Source of the DNA: Streptomyces finlayi | Lineage (GTDB): Bacteria > Actinomycetota > Actinomycetes > Streptomycetales > Streptomycetaceae | Length of the DNA stretch: 64,000 bases | Assembly (NCBI RefSeq): GCF_014216315.1 | Contig: NZ_CP045702.1 | Span: 6,014,001-6,078,000, forward strand | Direction of reading: 5' to 3' | Part shown: in pieces, positions 33,901 to 40,919 of the stretch | Layout of the letters: the number at the start of each line of letters is the position of its first letter | Position numbering within the stretch: the stretch's first letter is position 1 | The notes under the pieces: model-generated | What the model saw: only the letters and a program-made list of their open reading frames with translations | Databases searched by the model: none | What the model was told of the DNA's origin: nothing | Made by a program: the position numbers and the translations under genes

Positions 33901-34905
33901 GTGGAAATCCTGGCCTTCGGTGTGCAGTCCGACGAGAAGCCCCTGATCGAGAGCGCGTTCGCCGGGCAGCACGAGGTCCGCTGCCTGGACGTCTTCCTGA
34001 ACGGGGACACCGCACCGATCGCGGCGGGCTACGAGATCATCTCCACCAGCGTCAACGCCGACCTCGGCGGCAGGGTCCTGCAGACCCTCGCCGCGGGCGG
34101 CACGCAGATGATCGCCCAGCGCTCCACGGGCTTCAACAACATCGACCTCGACGTCGCCGAACGCCTGGCCCTGCGCGTCGCCCGGGTCTCGTACTACTCG
34201 CCGTACTCGGTCGCGGAGTTCGCCTGGACGCTCGCGATGGCGGTCAACCGGCGCATCATCCGCGCCGCGAGCCGCACCCGGGACTTCGACTTCCGCCTCG
34301 ACGGCCTGCTCGGCCGCGACATGCGGGGCCGCACCGCCGGGGTGATCGGCACGGGGAAGATCGGTGAGGCGTTCACCCGGATCGCCCACGGCTTCGGCAT
34401 GAACCTGCTGGGCTGGGACGTCGTGGAGAACCCGGCGTGCCTGGAGCTCGGCATGAAGTACGTCGACAAGGACCAGCTTCTGGCCGAGGCGGACCTGATC
34501 AGCCTGCACGTACCCCTGATGCCCTCGACCCGCCGCCTCATCGGCAAGGAGGCCCTGGCCGCGATGAAGGACGACGTGATCCTGATCAACTCCAGCCGCG
34601 GCGGACTCATCGACACCACGGCCCTCGTCGCCGAGCTGCGGGCGGGGCGCTTCACCGGTGTGGGACTGGACGTGTACGAGGCGGAGGCCGGGCTCTTCTT
34701 CCTCGACAAGTCCCTCCAAGGCATCGACGACGACACCCTGGCCCGGCTGGTCACGTTCCCGAACGTCGTCGTGACCTCGCACCAGGCGTACTACACCCGC
34801 GAAGCGGTGGGCCAGATCATCGAAGCCACCGTGCGGAACGTCGCCGACTACCTGGCCGGCCGCCGCAGCGAGAACGTCCTCGTGCCGGCCCCGCCCACGG
34901 ACTGA
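33901..34905 (+). CDS. D-2-hydroxyacid dehydrogenase (D-lactate dehydrogenase-like)
   Basis: A 334-aa NAD-dependent dehydrogenase of the D-LDH/LdhA type, interconverting 2-oxoacids and D-2-hydroxyacids. The nucleotide motif GVIGTGKIGEAF (about residue 150), substrate Arg in INSSRGGLIDT (about 235), catalytic Glu in VYEAEAGLFF (about 263) and catalytic His in TSHQAYYTREA (about 295) are visible. YYSPYSVAEF is the family motif distinguishing D-LDH-like members. The GTG at 33901 is chosen, with GGGAG upstream. It is a single gene downstream of macR and converges with the anthranilate synthase gene. Confidence 0.93.
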   Translation: MEILAFGVQSDEKPLIESAFAGQHEVRCLDVFLNGDTAPIAAGYEIISTSVNADLGGRVLQTLAAGGTQMIAQRSTGFNNIDLDVAERLALRVARVSYYSPYSVAEFAWTLAMAVNRRIIRAASRTRDFDFRLDGLLGRDMRGRTAGVIGTGKIGEAFTRIAHGFGMNLLGWDVVENPACLELGMKYVDKDQLLAEADLISLHVPLMPSTRRLIGKEALAAMKDDVILINSSRGGLIDTTALVAELRAGRFTGVGLDVYEAEAGLFFLDKSLQGIDDDTLARLVTFPNVVVTSHQAYYTREAVGQIIEATVRNVADYLAGRRSENVLVPAPPTD

Positions 34906-34954
34906 GCGGGCCGGGGCCCCGGCCGGACCGCCGGGGCCCACGCCCCTTCCTCCG

Positions 34955-36841
34955 TCAGCTGAGCACCGGCAGCCCCGCCAGCAGTTCGGTCACGATCCCG
35001 GCCCCACGCAGCGTCAGCACCGACTCGGGGTGGAACTGGACCGAGGCGAACCCCACCCCGCGCAGCGCGTGCAGCTCACCCGTGGCCGAGTCTCGGCTCG
35101 CCTCGACGGAACGCGCGGCCAGCCCGGCGGCCGTCGACTCGTCGCAGCGGGCCGTGAAGCTGTTGTAGAACCCGACCGTCTCCGGGCGGCCGAACAGCTC
35201 GATCCGGGTCTGCGCCCCCTGGTAGGGCACCGCCTTCCGGACGATCTCCACCCCCAGTTCCGCCGCGATCAGCTCGTGCCCGAGGCAGACCCCCAGCAGC
35301 CCGTGCCGGTGCTCCCTGAGCAGCTCGGCGGCCAGTCCGCGCAGCAGCCGCATCTTGGGATCGGCGGCGTCGGCCGGATTCCCCGGCCCGGGGCCCAGCA
35401 CGACCGGCCCCGCGTGCGTCCGTACGGCCTCGAGCAGCCCCGGCTCGTCGTACCGCCGCACCGACACGTCCAGCCCCGACGACCGCAGAAGGTGCGCCAG
35501 CATCGCGGTGAAGGTGTCCTCGCCGTCCACCACGAGGGCATGACCGGACAGCTGCCGCGTACGTTCCTGCATCCGCAGCCAGAACGGCGCGAGTCCGTCG
35601 CGCCGCTCGTCCAGTGCCGCCCGCACCCGCGGATCGGAAGCCAGCTGCGGCCGGGCCGCCTCGGTGTGCGGGCGTTCCGGCCGCACACCGAGGGCCGCCA
35701 GCACCCCGGCCGCCTTGGCATGGGTCTCGGCGACCTCGCTCTCCGGGTCGGAATGGCGTACGAGTGTGGCGCCGACCGGCACCTTCAGCCGGCCGCCGGG
35801 CGAGATGTCGGCCGTACGGATCAGGATCGGCGAGTCCAGGGTCTGCGTCCCGTTCGCGTCGAGCCGCAGCAGGGCCAGGGCGCCCGCGTAGTAGCCGCGG
35901 CCGTCCGGTTCGTACCGCTCGATGACCCGGCAGGCGTTCTGGACGGGGGAGCCGGTGACCGTCGCCGCGAACATGGTCTCCTTGAGGACCTCCCGGACGT
36001 CCAGCGAGGTGCGGCCGCGCAGTTCGTACTCGGTGTGCGCCAGGTGCGCCATCTCCTTCAGCCGGGGGCCGATCACGACCCCGCCCATGTCACCCACGGT
36101 GCACATCATCTTCAGTTCCTCGTCGACCACCATGGAGAGTTCCTCGGTCTCCTTGCGGTCGCCGAGGAAGGCCAGCAGGCTCTCGGCGGTGGGCCCGTCG
36201 GCGGGGTAGCGGTAGGTGCCGCTGATCGGGTTCATCACGACGGTGCCGCCGGACATCCGCACATGCACCTCGGGGCTGGCACCGACCAGCGTCCGGTCCC
36301 CGGTGTGGACGACGAACGTCCAGTACGCGCCCCGCTCGCCCGACAGCAGCCGCCGGAACAGGGCCAGCGCGTCGGCTCTCCCGAACCCGGGGATCTCACC
36401 GCGGAAGGTCCGCCTGATCACGAAGTTCGCGCCCTCGCCCTGTCCGATCTCGTCCCTGATGACACGCCGGACGGTGTCCGCGTACTCGGCGTCGGGCACA
36501 TCGAAACGTCCGCCCTCCACCCGCACCTCGTGGGCGGGGAGTGCGGCGAGCACCTCGTCGAGCGGCAGCGCGTACGACTCCTCGGCCAGGAGCACGGAGA
36601 GCGGAGTGCCGTCGTCGCGGACGTCGAAGCCCCGCTCGGCGATCTGCCGGAACGGCACCAGGGCCAGCGAGGGCTGCTCACCCACGGGGATGTCGGCGAG
36701 CCGGTCCGCCTCCTGGACCCGGCCGATGAGTACGTCGACGGTGTCGTGGTCGTGGCCGGGGGTGCGCCTGCGCAGCAGCGCGAACGGCGGGCAGTCGTCC
36801 TGGAGCAGCTTCTGGACGAGGTCGGTCACGTGGTCGGGCAT
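34955..36841 (-). CDS. trpE: Fused anthranilate synthase (TrpE-TrpG, single chain)
   Basis: A 628-aa bifunctional enzyme making anthranilate from chorismate and glutamine. Residues about 40-415 are the TrpE-type synthase domain (PISGTYRYPADG, KEMAHLAHTEYELRG, MFAATVTGSPVQNACRVIE, GALALLRLD). Residues about 435-628 are a class I glutamine amidotransferase with the nucleophile Cys in GLLGVCLGHELIAAE and FASVQFHPESVLT holding the catalytic His and Glu. The domain order matches the single-chain TrpE(G) of S. venezuelae. The ATG at 36841 follows GGAAGGA. It lies behind a Trp-rich leader peptide and attenuator and is divergent from DAHP synthase. Confidence 0.95.
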   Translation of the reverse strand: MPDHVTDLVQKLLQDDCPPFALLRRRTPGHDHDTVDVLIGRVQEADRLADIPVGEQPSLALVPFRQIAERGFDVRDDGTPLSVLLAEESYALPLDEVLAALPAHEVRVEGGRFDVPDAEYADTVRRVIRDEIGQGEGANFVIRRTFRGEIPGFGRADALALFRRLLSGERGAYWTFVVHTGDRTLVGASPEVHVRMSGGTVVMNPISGTYRYPADGPTAESLLAFLGDRKETEELSMVVDEELKMMCTVGDMGGVVIGPRLKEMAHLAHTEYELRGRTSLDVREVLKETMFAATVTGSPVQNACRVIERYEPDGRGYYAGALALLRLDANGTQTLDSPILIRTADISPGGRLKVPVGATLVRHSDPESEVAETHAKAAGVLAALGVRPERPHTEAARPQLASDPRVRAALDERRDGLAPFWLRMQERTRQLSGHALVVDGEDTFTAMLAHLLRSSGLDVSVRRYDEPGLLEAVRTHAGPVVLGPGPGNPADAADPKMRLLRGLAAELLREHRHGLLGVCLGHELIAAELGVEIVRKAVPYQGAQTRIELFGRPETVGFYNSFTARCDESTAAGLAARSVEASRDSATGELHALRGVGFASVQFHPESVLTLRGAGIVTELLAGLPVLS

Positions 36842-36875
36842 GGGTGTTCCTTCCGATGAGAAGGAGGAACGGCTC

Positions 36876-36910
36876 CGAAAACGCAGAAAGGCCGCCCCTC
36901 GGGCGGCCTT
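36876..36910 (-). terminator. trp attenuator (intrinsic terminator in the leader)
   Basis: Read on the minus strand, AAGGCCGCCC and GGGCGGCCTT (36910-36901 and 36897-36888) form a perfect 10-bp stem with a 3-nt loop, followed by a T-rich TTTCTGCGTTTT. It lies between the trpL leader ORF stop and the ribosome binding site of the fused anthranilate synthase, the expected place for a translation-coupled attenuator. Confidence 0.9.
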
Positions 36911-36934
36911 CGCGAAGTGTGTACGCGCGTCGAG

Positions 36935-36991
36935 TCAGCGGGCCGCCGGATGAGCGGGCCACCACCAGTTCTGAACTGTCTGCGCGAACAT
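36935..36991 (-). CDS. trpL: Tryptophan leader peptide (18 aa, three tandem Trp)
   Basis: The reading frame ATG (36991) to TGA (36935) encodes MFAQTVQNWWWPAHPAAR, with three consecutive tryptophan codons at positions 9-11. Ribosome stalling at these codons when charged tRNA-Trp is scarce would prevent formation of the downstream terminator at 36876-36910. TACGAT, a good -10 hexamer, ends 7 nt before the ATG with no ribosome binding site between, so the transcript may be leaderless. A trp attenuator with this design has been described for the fused trpE(G) gene of S. venezuelae. Confidence 0.92.
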   Translation of the reverse strand: MFAQTVQNWWWPAHPAAR

Positions 36992-37137
36992 GCCGTGGAT
37001 CGTAGCGCACGGGCGGCCCGGCCGGGGGCTTCTTCGCGCCCGTGGCGCGGGCTCTCGTCCGGGCCGACTTCGGACGGTCTGTCTCACCAGGCGAGCGAGT
37101 ACCGGCCGGGCGGCGGCGACCCCGTACTCTTGCTGTC

Positions 37138-38493
37138 GTGATCGTGAAAGCTGAATCCCTGAGCGTCGCCGACAAGGCGACCTGGCGAGACCTTCCCGCG
37201 GCGCAGCAGCCCGAGTACCCCGACTCCGAGGCCCTGCGCGATGTGCTCGCGGACCTCGCGTCGTATCCGCCTCTCGTCTTCGCCGGCGAGTGCGACCAGC
37301 TGCGTGCCCGCCTGGGAGCCGTCGCCAAGGGCGAGGCATTCCTGCTGCAGGGTGGCGACTGCGCCGAGGCGTTCGACGCCGTGTCGGCTGAGCACATCCG
37401 AGCCAAGCTCAAGACGCTGCTCCAGATGAGCGCCGTCCTCACCTACGCGGCCTCCGTACCGGTCGTGAAGATCGGCCGGATCGCCGGCCAGTACTCCAAG
37501 CCGCGCTCGAAGTCGACCGAGACCCGCGACGGCGTGACGCTGCCGACCTACCGCGGCGACTCCGTCAACGGCTTCGACTTCACCGAGGCCGCCCGCATCC
37601 CGGACCCCCAGCGGCTGAAGCAGATGTACCACGCATCCGCTTCCACGCTGAACCTGGTCCGCGCCTTCACCACCGGCGGTTACGCCGACCTGCGCCAGGT
37701 GCACGCCTGGAACCAGGACTTCGTGAGGTCGTCGCCCTCCGGTCAGCGCTACGAGGCACTGGCCCGCGAGATCGACAACGCCCTGAACTTCATGAAGGCG
37801 TGCGGCACGGACCCGGCCGAGTTCAAGGCGGTCGAGTTCTACGCCTCGCACGAGGGTCTGCTGCTGGACTACGAGACGGCGCTGACGCGCGTCGACTCGC
37901 GCACCGGCAAGCTCTACGACACCTCGGGCCACATGGTGTGGGTCGGTGAGCGCACCCGTCAGATGGACGGCGCGCACATCGAGTTCGCCTCGAAGATCAG
38001 CAACCCGATCGGCATCAAGCTCGGCCCGACGACCACCGTCGACGAGGCGCTCGGCTACATCGACCGCCTCGACCCCGACCGCGAGCCGGGCAGGCTGACC
38101 TTCATCGTCCGCATGGGTGCCGACAAGGTCCGCGACAAGCTCCCCGAGCTTGTCGAGAAGGTCACCGCGTCCGGCGCCACCGTGGTGTGGGTGACGGACC
38201 CGATGCACGGCAACACCTTCGAGGCCGCGTCCGGCCACAAGACCCGCCGCTTCGACGACGTCCTCGACGAGGTCAAGGGCTTCTTCGAGGTGCACAAGGG
38301 TCTCGGGACGCACCCGGGCGGTATCCACGTCGAGCTCACCGGTGACGATGTCACCGAGTGCGTCGGCGGCGGCCACGAGATCTTCGTGGACGATCTGCAT
38401 CAGCGGTACGAGACGGCCTGCGACCCCCGGCTCAACCGCAGCCAGTCCCTCGACCTGGCATTCCTCGTCGCCGAGATGTACCGCGACCAGTAG
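37138..38493 (+). CDS. aroH: Class II 3-deoxy-7-phosphoheptulonate (DAHP) synthase
   Basis: This enzyme condenses PEP and erythrose-4-phosphate, the first step of the shikimate pathway. The 451-aa protein is a plant-type class II enzyme: LLQGGDCAEAF (metal Cys), KIGRIAGQYSKPRS, NFMKACGTDPAEF, YASHEGLLLDYE, SGHMVWVGERTRQMDGAHIEF, WVTDPMHGNTF and HPGGIHVELTGDDVTEC are all present across the length. The GTG at 37138 is used; TACTCT (37125-37130) ends 7 nt before it and no ribosome binding site is present, which suggests a leaderless mRNA. It is divergent from the trp leader. Confidence 0.96.
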   Translation: MIVKAESLSVADKATWRDLPAAQQPEYPDSEALRDVLADLASYPPLVFAGECDQLRARLGAVAKGEAFLLQGGDCAEAFDAVSAEHIRAKLKTLLQMSAVLTYAASVPVVKIGRIAGQYSKPRSKSTETRDGVTLPTYRGDSVNGFDFTEAARIPDPQRLKQMYHASASTLNLVRAFTTGGYADLRQVHAWNQDFVRSSPSGQRYEALAREIDNALNFMKACGTDPAEFKAVEFYASHEGLLLDYETALTRVDSRTGKLYDTSGHMVWVGERTRQMDGAHIEFASKISNPIGIKLGPTTTVDEALGYIDRLDPDREPGRLTFIVRMGADKVRDKLPELVEKVTASGATVVWVTDPMHGNTFEAASGHKTRRFDDVLDEVKGFFEVHKGLGTHPGGIHVELTGDDVTECVGGGHEIFVDDLHQRYETACDPRLNRSQSLDLAFLVAEMYRDQ

Positions 38494-38513
38494 GAGACGC
38501 CGGACTGCACGAC

Positions 38514-38548
38514 TGTGGGGCACGGATCCATGTGATCCGTGCCCCACA
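38514..38548 (+). terminator. Terminator after aroH
   Basis: A 15-bp perfect stem (38514-38528 with 38534-38548) with the loop CATGT lies 20 nt after the aroH stop and ahead of the iron box. Confidence 0.88.
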
Positions 38549-38589
38549 GGGGTTCCGGGGCTTTTACCCACCAGGGGTGGCGGGTAAGG

Positions 38590-38608
38590 TTAGGTTAGCC
38601 TCACCGAA
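38590..38608 (+). promoter_or_regulatory. Iron box (DmdR/DtxR/IdeR-type operator) before bfd
   Basis: TTAGGTTAGCCTCACCGAA matches 17 of 19 positions of the actinobacterial iron-box consensus TTAGGTTAGGCTNACCTAA used by DmdR1/IdeR. It lies 48 bp before the bfd start, where bound repressor would block transcription under iron-replete conditions. Confidence 0.88.
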
Positions 38609-38655
38609 AGAGGGGGGCGGTCCCAGCGAACGACCCCCGGCGGGAGGTGAACCGC

Positions 38656-38931
38656 GTGTACGTCTGCTCGTGCTTCGGAGTCACGGAACAGCAGGTCAAG
38701 CAGCATGCGGACGCCGGTGCCTGCACGCCCCGCCAGATAGCCTCCGCCTGCAAGGCCGGTACGGACTGCGGCGGCTGCGTCCGCCGGATCCAGGCGCTGC
38801 TGGGCCGCGGTGACTACCCGCGCCGCGAGTTGCTCGGCGAGAAGCGGGAGCCGGTGGCCGGTTCCGCACTCGCCCCGACAACGGTCGGCGCCGGTACGTC
38901 GCAGGACATCCGCCTCTCCGGCGCGGCCTGA
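38656..38931 (+). CDS. bfd: Bacterioferritin-associated ferredoxin
   Basis: A 91-aa [2Fe-2S] protein expected to deliver electrons to bacterioferritin for release of stored iron. The BFD-type fold starts VYVCSCFGVTEQQVKQH, with the cluster cysteines in CSC (residues about 4-6) and TDCGGCVRRI (about 38-41). A C-terminal extension of about 40 residues is low in complexity. The GTG at 38656 is preceded by a nearly perfect GGAGGTGA (38643-38650) at 5-nt spacing; a GTG inside that site (38647) is therefore not the start. It is iron-controlled through the upstream iron box and converges with bfr. Confidence 0.93.
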   Translation: MYVCSCFGVTEQQVKQHADAGACTPRQIASACKAGTDCGGCVRRIQALLGRGDYPRRELLGEKREPVAGSALAPTTVGAGTSQDIRLSGAA

Positions 38932-38964
38932 GCCCGTCCGGACCCCTGAGCCCGTCCGGACCCT
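38929..38964 (+). repeat. Two-copy tandem repeat at the bfd stop codon
   Basis: TGAGCCCGTCCGGACCCC (38929-38946) is repeated as TGAGCCCGTCCGGACCCT (38947-38964), 17 of 18 identical. The first unit begins with the bfd stop codon, so the second supplies an extra in-frame TGA. Confidence 0.85.
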
Positions 38965-39001
38965 TGGGCCGGGCGCGTGCCGCTGGGCCGGGACTGCCGT
39001 C

Positions 39002-39481
39002 TCAGCTCTCCGGCTGCTCGATCAGCTGGGCGATGTAGAGCGCCTCACCGAGCTTCTTGACCAGGTCCAGCTGGGTGTCGAGGTAGTCGATGTGGTGCTC
39101 CTCGTCCGCGAGGATCGACTCAAAGATGTTCGCGGACGTGATGTCGCCCTTGGTGCGCATCAGCTCGATGCCCCGCTTCAGCCGGTCGATCGCCTCGACC
39201 TCGACCTGGCGGTCCGCCTCGAACATCTCGGTGACCGTCTGGCCGACCCGTACGTGGAACAGTCGCTGGTAATTGGGCAGGCCGTCGAGAAACAGAATGC
39301 GGTCGGTCAGGATCTCGGCATGCTTCATCTCGTCGAACGACTCTGCCCGGGTGTACTTGGCGAGCTTCGTCCAGCCGAAGTTTTCCTGCATCTTCGCATG
39401 CAGGAAATACTGGTTGATGGCAGTGAGTTCGGCGGTCAGCTGTTCGTTCAGGAACTCGAGGACCTCGGGGTCGCCCTGCAT
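39002..39481 (-). CDS. bfr: Bacterioferritin
   Basis: Bfr forms a 24-mer shell that oxidises Fe2+ and stores Fe3+, with haem at subunit interfaces. The 159-aa protein has the complete ferroxidase set: Glu18, Glu51 and His54 in SFDEMKHAE, and the later EEHHIDYLDTQ pair. Met52, the haem axial ligand, is present, so it is a haem-binding type. The ATG at 39481 follows GGAGCCTC. It converges with bfd, and the 70-bp gap holds a short tandem repeat. I saw no iron box in its own upstream region. Confidence 0.97.
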   Translation of the reverse strand: MQGDPEVLEFLNEQLTAELTAINQYFLHAKMQENFGWTKLAKYTRAESFDEMKHAEILTDRILFLDGLPNYQRLFHVRVGQTVTEMFEADRQVEVEAIDRLKRGIELMRTKGDITSANIFESILADEEHHIDYLDTQLDLVKKLGEALYIAQLIEQPES

Positions 39482-39635
39482 CGCAGAGGCTCCTTCCAAC
39501 CGGTGTACTGGGTAAGTTGGCCGCATCCTCGCATCGAGCTTCCCGGTCGTCCAGTAAGTGCACGCTTAGTGCGAGTTGCCCGAATCGGCTCTTCCCTGGT
39601 CATGACCACCCCTGCCTGTCTGTCACCATGGAGGC

Positions 39636-40268
39636 ATGGGTCAGCCGGAAAGCCGGGAATACAGCGAATCAGGGCAGTCCGAGCTTCCGCCGGGGCAGCG
39701 CCTGCAGCGCGGCTGGCCGGTCACCCACTACGGGCCCGTGCCCAAGTTCAAGCCCGACCGCTGGGAGTTCCGGGTCTTCGGAGCCACGGCGGACGGCGAG
39801 AAGCGCTGCTGGAATCACCAGGAGTTCACTGCTCTGCCGTTCTCCTCGGTCGTGGCGGACCTGCACTGCGTGACGAAGTTCAGCATGGTCGGCGCCGAAT
39901 GGGGCGGGGTCCTCGCCCGTACGCTCGTGGAACTCGCACCGCCCGCGCCCCATGTCACCCACGTGATGGTGTGGGCCGAGTACGGGTTCAGTTCGAATCT
40001 CCGGCTGGCCGACTTCGTCGCGGACGGGACCGTGTTCGCCACCCACAAGGACGGCGAACTGCTCACCGCCGAACACGGCTTTCCGGTGCGGCTGGTCGTG
40101 CCCCACCTCTATGCCTGGAAGGGCCCCAAGTGGGTCCGCGGTATCGAGTACATGACCGCCGACCGCCGCGGTTTCTGGGAAGAGCGCGGCTATCACAACA
40201 TCGGCGACCCGTGGAGCGAGCAGCGCTACTCCTACCAGGAAGAGCCCGGGGACGGCCCCGAGCTCTGA
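39636..40268 (+). CDS. Sulfite oxidase-like molybdopterin oxidoreductase (cytoplasmic form)
   Basis: A 210-aa protein with the SUOX/YedY molybdopterin fold. The molybdenum-ligand Cys is in DLHCVTKFSMVGAEWGG (about residue 77), and the family's WAEYGFSSNL, GFPVRLVVPHLYAWKGPKWVRGIEY (about residues 145-170) and GFWEERGYHNIGDPW segments follow. It has no Tat or Sec signal, so it would act in the cytoplasm, unlike YedY/MsrP. The ATG at 39636 lacks a strong ribosome binding site. It is divergent from bfr. The physiological substrate is unknown. Confidence 0.88.
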   Translation: MGQPESREYSESGQSELPPGQRLQRGWPVTHYGPVPKFKPDRWEFRVFGATADGEKRCWNHQEFTALPFSSVVADLHCVTKFSMVGAEWGGVLARTLVELAPPAPHVTHVMVWAEYGFSSNLRLADFVADGTVFATHKDGELLTAEHGFPVRLVVPHLYAWKGPKWVRGIEYMTADRRGFWEERGYHNIGDPWSEQRYSYQEEPGDGPEL

Positions 40269-40286
40269 TCTGCGAGGCCCCGCGCC

Positions 40287-40850
40287 TCAGTGGTGGTACC
40301 GGTGCACCACGGCGTGGCCCTTGCCGCGGCCGATCATCCACTTGTTGACCGGCACCGTGATGACGAAGGCGCAGGCCAGTGCGATGGCCAGGACGATCCA
40401 GAACATCGCGTCCGCCAGGTGGGCGTCCATGGCTCCGGGCCACAGCGCGAGCACCCCGTTGTCGATGAGCTCCATCACCGCGATCGACAGGGTGTCGGCC
40501 GCCAGCGCGACCCGGAAGGCCGTACGGAAGTCGACGCCGGCCTTGAGGACGCCGCGCAGGGTGAGTGCGTAGCCGAAGAAGAACGCCAGGGTGATCGCCA
40601 GCACCATCGTCGGCACGTTGCCCCAGCCGAGCGCGGTGCCGATCACCATCCCGAGGACCTCGCCGATGGCGCAGCCGGTGAGGCAGTGCAGCGTGGCCTG
40701 CGCGGCCGTGCCCCAGCTCGCCTTGCCGTGGGCGGACCCGGCTGCGTCGTGGCCCGCGTGTCCGCCATGGCCCATGTGTCCCGCGTGCTCGTCGTGCGCC
40801 TGGTGGGCAGGTCCGGTGTGCGGGTCGTGACGGGTGTCGTAGTGCTGCAT
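40287..40850 (-). CDS. DUF4396 membrane protein with His-rich N-terminus
   Basis: A 187-aa protein. The first 45 residues are crowded with histidine (HDEHAGHMGHGGHAGHD), a likely metal-binding tail, followed by four hydrophobic helices: about 50-70 with the CLTGCAIGE motif, 78-98, 110-130 and 140-165, and a basic His-containing end (HAVVHRYHH). The ATG at 40850 follows GGGGGAAG. DUF4396 has no established function. The upstream gap carries a CsoR-like palindrome, which with the His tail suggests copper handling; this is inference. Its 3' end faces the molybdopterin oxidoreductase gene. Confidence 0.85.
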   Translation of the reverse strand: MQHYDTRHDPHTGPAHQAHDEHAGHMGHGGHAGHDAAGSAHGKASWGTAAQATLHCLTGCAIGEVLGMVIGTALGWGNVPTMVLAITLAFFFGYALTLRGVLKAGVDFRTAFRVALAADTLSIAVMELIDNGVLALWPGAMDAHLADAMFWIVLAIALACAFVITVPVNKWMIGRGKGHAVVHRYHH

Positions 40851-40873
40851 GGTCTTCCCCCAAGGCCGGATAG

Positions 40874-40898
40874 CGGTTCCTGTCGACAACAGGAACCG
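40874..40898. promoter_or_regulatory. 10-bp inverted repeat before the DUF4396 gene
   Basis: CGGTTCCTGT (40874-40883) and ACAGGAACCG (40889-40898) are perfect inverted repeats with a 5-nt CGACA spacer, 24 bp upstream of the DUF4396 start. It could be an operator or a 5'-UTR hairpin. It is directly next to the CsoR-like palindrome. Confidence 0.7.
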
Positions 40899-40899
40899 T

Positions 40900-40916
40900 A
40901 TACCCCCTAGGGGTAT
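40900..40916. promoter_or_regulatory. CsoR-like copper operator
   Basis: ATACCCC-CTA-GGGGTAT is a perfect 7-bp inverted repeat with a 3-nt centre. It has the layout of CsoR-family operators (A/T-flanked runs of C and G such as TACCCC...GGGGTA), which repress copper genes until Cu(I) binds. It is located 50 bp upstream of the His-rich DUF4396 gene and just after the endonuclease IV stop. Confidence 0.7.
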
Positions 40917-40919
40917 TCC

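Noticed and set aside
30100..34000. Biosynthetic gene cluster or defence island
   Set aside because: Genes here are a lipid acyltransferase, a two-component system and a dehydrogenase with no scaffold, toxin, nuclease pair or transport set. No such cluster was seen anywhere in the window.
34909..34924. GGCCGGGGCCCCGGCC between convergent genes
   Set aside because: Perfect palindrome but of a low-complexity GC type; it may help termination, but no loop or T tract supports a call.
39530..39590. Possible iron box or other operator upstream of bfr
   Set aside because: The region has TAAGTGCACGCTTA, a weak palindrome that does not match the TTAGGTTAGGCTAACCTAA consensus.
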